Assembly: GCF_019683635.1 (NCBI RefSeq)
Contig: NZ_JADGIA010000009.1
Span: forward strand, 1-49,706
Source of the DNA: Thermogemmatispora sp.
GTDB taxonomy: Bacteria > Chloroflexota > Ktedonobacteria > Ktedonobacterales > Ktedonobacteraceae
Reading direction: 5' to 3'
Length of the DNA: 49,706 nt
A model generated the notes under the pieces. The model made no database searches, was not told where the DNA came from, and saw nothing but the letters and a program-made list of their open reading frames with translations. The translations under genes and the position numbers were made by a program. Shown one piece after another: positions 46,190-49,706 of this stretch (its first letter is position 1; each line of letters begins with the position of its first letter).

Positions 46190-47758
46190 TCAGGAGGTTG
46201 CTCCCCAGTCGCGTAGCAGCGCCATAGCTGCGTTATGGCCGGGTGCTCCCATGACGCCCCCGCCGGGATGGGTGCCTGACCCGCAGAGGTAGAGGCCGGC
46301 GATTGGGGTGCGATAGCGGGCACACTCGGGCGTTGGACGCTGACCGAAGAGCTGGTCGGGGGTGATCTCGCCGTGGAAGATGTGTCCTTCGGTCATACCG
46401 TAGCGCTGCTCGATGTCCGCTGGACTCAGCACCTGGCGATCGATGATGGCATCGGCAAAGTTGGGGGCGAATGCGCACATGGTGGCGATGACGCGCTTGA
46501 CCATTTCTTCTTTGACTTCTTCGCTCCAGGGTCGATCTTTCAGGTGGTAGGGAGCGTATTGGCAGAACATTGAGATCAGGTGTTTGCCTGGCGGGGTGAG
46601 TGAGGGATCAGTGGCCGACTGCATGTAGGCCTCGATGTAGGGGTGGCGCGATAGCTCGCCTCGCAGGGCGTCCTCGTAGGCTTGCTGAACCCAGTCGGGG
46701 GTGGGCGAAATCTCGCATGAGCCTGCGTGCTGCAGGCCTGGTTCACTGCCTGGCAGGCAGCTGAAGCTGGGAAGTTCCTTGAGAGCGAGGTTGATCTTGA
46801 TGACAGGACTTTCGGTCTTGAAGCGTTTGATGCGTGCCAGGAAGGTGGGATCAAGGCCGGCGTCAGCGCACAGTTGCAGGAAGGTTCGTTTGGGGTCGGC
46901 GTTCGAGAGGACTGCCCGAGCACGGATTTCTTCGCCGGTCTCCAGACGCACGCCTTCAGCTCGCCCATTGTGGATCAGGATGCTAGCCACAGGGGCGCCT
47001 GTGCGAATCAGGGCACCGTGGGCGGTGGCTGAGGCTGCCAGGGCAAAGCTGATGCGCCCCATGCCGCCGCGAACGTAGCCCCAGAGGCCGCGCTGTCCGT
47101 TCACCTCGCCGAACATGTGGTGCCACATCACGTAGACAGAGCCTGGCGTTTTGGGGCCGATGAAGCTGCCAATGACACCTTGACCGGCAAAGGCAGCTCG
47201 TACCTGATCAGATTCGAAATACTCGGCAAGCAAATCGTAGAGGTTGCCGAACATGAGTCGGCTGTAGATTTCTTCATCTTCGCCGCGAAAGCGTGCCGCC
47301 AGCTCGGCCAGTGTGGGCGGCTCCTCTAGGAGCAGGGGCGTGAGAATGTCTGAGGCGCGTTCAAAGAAACGCAGAAAGCGCGGATAGGCGGCGGCGTCGC
47401 GCGGTGAGAAGCGTCGAATACTTTCGGCGGTTTGCTCACTACTGGCGCGAATGAAGAGATAGCTGCCGTCTGGGAAGGGCACGAACATCTGAGGATCTTT
47501 GATGTAGGCCTCGAAGCCGTAGCGCGCTAGTTCAAGGTCGCGGATGATTTCCGGTCGCAGGAGACTCACGACGTAGGCACAGGGGGAGACGCTGAAGCCT
47601 GGGAAGGGTTCTTCGAGAGTACAGGCGCCCCCTACACGGTCGCGCTGTTCGAGAACAAGGACACGCTTGCCAGCGCGCGCCAGGTAGCCGGCGGCAACGA
47701 GACCATTATGGCCAGCTCCGATGATGATGACGTCGTAGTGATGAGAGTGCTCGCTCAT
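46190..47758 (-). CDS. FAD-dependent oxidoreductase of the phytoene desaturase (CrtI)/PYROXD2 family
   Basis: 522 aa from ATG 47758 (AAGGA 8 nt upstream). The N-terminal dinucleotide-binding motif is DVIIIGAGHNGLVAAGYLARAGKRVLVLEQRDRVGGACTLEE-like (GxGxxG plus the GG doublet). The C-terminal FAD block is GLYLCGSGTHPGGGVMGAPGHNAAM, typical of CrtI-type desaturases and carotenoid isomerases. Length and the middle blocks (WGYVRGGMGRISFALAASA, SNADPKRTFLQL) place it in the uncharacterised PYROXD2-like branch rather than with true phytoene desaturases, and no carotenoid gene is adjacent. It likely oxidises or isomerises a lipophilic substrate. It converges on the RluA-family gene. Confidence 0.88.
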   Translation of the reverse strand: MSEHSHHYDVIIIGAGHNGLVAAGYLARAGKRVLVLEQRDRVGGACTLEEPFPGFSVSPCAYVVSLLRPEIIRDLELARYGFEAYIKDPQMFVPFPDGSYLFIRASSEQTAESIRRFSPRDAAAYPRFLRFFERASDILTPLLLEEPPTLAELAARFRGEDEEIYSRLMFGNLYDLLAEYFESDQVRAAFAGQGVIGSFIGPKTPGSVYVMWHHMFGEVNGQRGLWGYVRGGMGRISFALAASATAHGALIRTGAPVASILIHNGRAEGVRLETGEEIRARAVLSNADPKRTFLQLCADAGLDPTFLARIKRFKTESPVIKINLALKELPSFSCLPGSEPGLQHAGSCEISPTPDWVQQAYEDALRGELSRHPYIEAYMQSATDPSLTPPGKHLISMFCQYAPYHLKDRPWSEEVKEEMVKRVIATMCAFAPNFADAIIDRQVLSPADIEQRYGMTEGHIFHGEITPDQLFGQRPTPECARYRTPIAGLYLCGSGTHPGGGVMGAPGHNAAMALLRDWGATS

Positions 47759-47844
47759 TAGGGGGTTCCTTTCTGCCTCCACTGACGGCGCGTCGCATGG
47801 GGCGGCGCTGCCTATCTCTGTCTCTGCTGGTTGCTTTGCTTGGG

Positions 47845-47874
47845 ATGATAGCCGCTGAGCCTGCGCTGCGTCAA
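47845..47874 (-). promoter_or_regulatory. Promoter of the CrtI/PYROXD2-like gene
   Basis: Minus strand: TTGACG (47874-47869), 18-nt spacer, TATCAT (47850-47845). Leader of about 80 nt. Confidence 0.55.
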
Positions 47875-47898
47875 GTTGCTCTCCTCCTTCCGTTGGGT

Positions 47899-47912
47899 AT
47901 TTCTTATAGCCT
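47899..47912 (+). repeat. Direct repeat ATTTCTTATAGCCT, right copy
   Basis: Second copy of the repeat at 46117-46130. It lies upstream of the leftward promoter of the gene that the two copies flank. Confidence 0.3.
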
Positions 47913-48318
47913 CAAGGCTTTAGACTCTCACTAACCTGTGATGCGGACTGCCTGCACCTGCTGCAATCCACCTGACCACCAGGCAGCATTGCCTCGTAGT
48001 CTTAGATGCAAGGTCGTGTGTGGAAGAAAGCATGGCCTGGGCTAGCGGTAAGTAGCTAGCACGGGGGAGTGGGGAGGGGCTGGTGAATAGTATCCAGTCT
48101 GGTGTAGCATATTCTTATAGTCATGAACTACACATACACAAAAGCAGACGCACAAGCCGCTGATCCCCAACAGGACGACAGATAAACAGCCCCTTTCTCT
48201 CAATCCGTTACCTGCCGCCGTTTGCACCGTCCCAACCCTTCGAGGGAGAGTTATGCTAAGCAGAGAGCACACTGATGATCTTTGCCACCTACCATATCGA
48301 GGGCAGACAGGTACAGGA

Positions 48319-49569
48319 ATGAAGAAAAAAACCCTGAGCATCAAAAGAAAAAGCATTCGACTCGCCTCTTATATCTCTATATGCGCATTATTGCTACTTC
48401 TAGGAGCTTGCGGTCAAAGCAGTGAAGGAGCGAGCCGCCAACCTGTGGCCTCAGCAACAGCCCTCTCGCGTCCTGCAGCCACCCGACCGGACTGGCAGGG
48501 ACGCAGCGTAGAGAGCGATCGGCTCCTGGTTGCCAAGGCTCAGCAGATACTGGCCAGCATGACCCTTGACCAGAAGCTTGGCCAGCTCATTATTGTCGAA
48601 TACCTGGGCCACGACTACCAGGAAAGCGGCCTGCAGGAAATGATCCGCGACCAATACGTCGGCGGTTTCATGTATCAGGAAAGCAACCACAATTTTGACG
48701 CACCCTATGATAGCATCGCCGCTGTAGCAGCCTTCTCGCAGCAGGCCATGCAGGATGCCAAGATCCCCCTGCTGATCGCCACCGACCAGGAAGGAGGACT
48801 TGTCAACCGGCTCTACAAGTTTCACGGGCCGCTGCCCTCAGCAGAAGAGATGGCAGCCACGGGAAAACCCTCCTATGCCTATCAGCAAGGCAGCCAGGCC
48901 GCCGAGTGGATGAAACAGCTCGGCATCAACAGCGACCTGGCCCCCGTTGTTGACGTTCACACCGTGGACCCCCCGGTCCTGGAGACACGCATGTTTGGGA
49001 GCGATCCACAAACAGTAGCCACCTACGCCGGTGCCTACCTGCAGGGGCTGCAAGAACACCAGGTTGCTGGCTGCCTCAAGCACTTTCCCGGGCTGGGAGC
49101 AATTACCTCCGACCCGCACAGCGGCCTACCCGTTGTCAACCGCGACCTGGCCACCCTGAACCGGATCGACCTGGCACCCTATCGCCTCATGATTCCCAAA
49201 GACCAGCCAGCAATGATCATGGCCACCGATGTCCTGATGCCAGCCATCGACCCGCAGCTGCCAGCGGAGCTATCGCCGAAAGCCATCGACGGCGTACTCC
49301 GACAGCAGCTCGGCTACAACGGGGTCGTTATTACCGACGGCCTCTACATGCGCGGCATCAGCGAACACTGGTCGCTGAGTGAAGCAGCCGTCATGGCCAT
49401 CGAAGCCGGAAACGATCTCATCGAAGGCCCCTACACACCGAGCCAGGTGACTGATGTCGTCAGCGCCCTCAAGGCCGCCATCCAACAAGGCCAACTGACG
49501 GAAGCACGCATCGACCAATCAGTCGAGCGCATCCTCCTGCTCAAACTACGCTACGGGATCATCCACTAG
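48319..49569 (+). CDS. Glycoside hydrolase family 3 lipoprotein (beta-N-acetylhexosaminidase / NagZ-like)
   Basis: 416 aa from ATG 48319, chosen because it gives a normal lipoprotein signal: basic start, hydrophobic core, lipobox LLGAC. An ATG at 48253 has a better ribosome binding site (GAGGGAG) and would add 22 residues. The GH3 barrel follows: MTLDQKLGQLIIVEY, ATDQEGGLVNRL, LGINSDLAPVVDVHT, the catalytic-loop KHFPGLGAITSDPHSGLP (with the Asp-x-His dyad of NagZ-type enzymes), PAMIMATDVLMPAI and the nucleophile Asp in GVVITDGLYMRG. The single-barrel length and loop fit exo-beta-N-acetylglucosaminidases of the NagZ type, here on the outer face of the membrane. It may trim peptidoglycan or chitin fragments. 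Confidence 0.9.
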   Translation: MKKKTLSIKRKSIRLASYISICALLLLLGACGQSSEGASRQPVASATALSRPAATRPDWQGRSVESDRLLVAKAQQILASMTLDQKLGQLIIVEYLGHDYQESGLQEMIRDQYVGGFMYQESNHNFDAPYDSIAAVAAFSQQAMQDAKIPLLIATDQEGGLVNRLYKFHGPLPSAEEMAATGKPSYAYQQGSQAAEWMKQLGINSDLAPVVDVHTVDPPVLETRMFGSDPQTVATYAGAYLQGLQEHQVAGCLKHFPGLGAITSDPHSGLPVVNRDLATLNRIDLAPYRLMIPKDQPAMIMATDVLMPAIDPQLPAELSPKAIDGVLRQQLGYNGVVITDGLYMRGISEHWSLSEAAVMAIEAGNDLIEGPYTPSQVTDVVSALKAAIQQGQLTEARIDQSVERILLLKLRYGIIH

Positions 49570-49589
49570 GAAAGCAGAAAACAGGAACA

Positions 49590-49626
49590 GGAAAGGGAGG
49601 GAGGACTTAGAACCCCCTCCCTTTCC
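49590..49626. terminator. Terminator-like hairpin after the GH3 gene
   Basis: GGAAAGGGAGGG (49590-49601) and CCCTCCCTTTCC (49615-49626), 12 bp perfect with a 13-nt loop, 21 nt after the stop. It could also serve the convergent gene suspected at the window end. Confidence 0.6.
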
Positions 49627-49665
49627 CCCTCTCCTCCACTCTCCTGTCTCTCATCACCCCACCGC

Positions 49666-49706
49666 TTATGCCAGGCCGGCAGCTTCATCCACAGCCCGCG
49701 CCAGCG
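49666..49706 (-). CDS. Possible C-terminal end of a leftward gene (cut by window)
   Basis: On the minus strand a frame open from the window edge ends in TAA at 49668-49666 and reads LARAVDEAAGLA before the stop, an Ala-rich amphipathic helix as often ends a protein. The 12-bp hairpin upstream of it on the map would suit two convergent genes. Only 12 residues are visible, so the identity cannot be told and the call may be wrong. Confidence 0.3.
   Translation of the reverse strand, partial: LARAVDEAAGLA

Larger units (their letters stand above)
47759..48318. other. Divergent intergenic region
   Basis: 560 bp between the leftward FAD oxidoreductase and the rightward GH3 lipoprotein. It holds the leftward promoter at 47845-47874 and the right copy of the 14-bp repeat. 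A possible rightward -10 TATAGT lies at 48116-48121 without a good -35. The remainder is low-GC compared with its surroundings and shows no gene. Confidence 0.4.

Noticed and set aside
1-49706. tRNA, rRNA, CRISPR arrays, integrases or transposases
   Set aside because: No cloverleaf with TTCGANNC-type arm, no regularly spaced repeats and no recombinase motifs were seen on either strand by reading; a covariance-model scan would be needed to exclude short RNAs fully.

Overview
The window is about 49.7 kb of GC-rich bacterial DNA, densely coded on both strands, with no rRNA, tRNA, CRISPR array, transposase or phage gene that I can see. Gene content and style suggest Chloroflexota, most likely a Ktedonobacteria / Thermogemmatispora-like soil or thermophilic lineage. 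The pointers are F420-type luciferase-like oxidoreductases, a geranylgeranyl-reductase-family flavoprotein, an Asp-box (BNR) lipoprotein, abundant GTG starts and strong AAGGAGG ribosome binding sites. This placement is an inference from style, not a database match.

Layout. 1-10 kb: end of a GGR-family flavoprotein; an ECF sigma factor overlapping a methyltransferase with Ogt and Ada-type domains in unusual order; a mycoredoxin-like glutaredoxin; three PLP enzymes (aromatic amino acid decarboxylase, cysteine desulfurase, kynureninase-like class V enzyme); a zinc-ribbon protein overlapping an Asp-box lipoprotein; a small membrane-anchored protein. 10-19 kb: a stand-alone response regulator, a ZIP-family transporter, then a sugar-acid locus made of a galactonate-dehydratase-like enolase-superfamily enzyme divergent from a GntR/FCD regulator, followed by a CUT2 ABC importer (binding protein, permease, single-domain ATPase) and an LLM oxidoreductase. 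19-23 kb: HtrA-like protease, MsrA, a small two-pass membrane protein and a methyltransferase.

23-39 kb is the most distinctive part. Two operons diverge from one control region at about 29.34-30.02 kb. The leftward operon encodes a 73-aa zinc ribbon, HyuA-like and HyuB-like subunits (hydantoinase / acetone-carboxylase superfamily), a TetR regulator and an SDR dehydrogenase. The rightward operon encodes an AMP-forming acyl-CoA ligase, an MmgE/PrpD protein, acetoin-dehydrogenase-like E1 alpha, E1 beta and E2, an acyl-CoA dehydrogenase and an enoyl-CoA hydratase. Both carry the same promoter (TTGACG-N18-TATACT) followed by an ACCGA-N4-TCGGT palindrome, so the TetR protein probably controls both. 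I read the locus as an inducible pathway in which a ketone or secondary alcohol is oxidised, carboxylated, activated to a CoA ester and cleaved. The substrate cannot be told from sequence.

39-49.7 kb: a MocR-type regulator divergent from a nitronate-monooxygenase-like enzyme; an orphan ADP-forming acyl-CoA synthetase alpha-like subunit directly following a PAC2 protein; an RluA pseudouridine synthase; a CrtI/PYROXD2-like FAD oxidoreductase; a GH3 lipoprotein; and possibly the last 13 codons of a leftward gene.

Recurring regulatory signals: classical -35/-10 promoters with 17-18 nt spacers, a second class of extended -10 promoters (TGn-TAnnnT), and long-armed inverted repeats (10-15 bp) without T-tracts at the ends of transcription units and inside some operon gaps.
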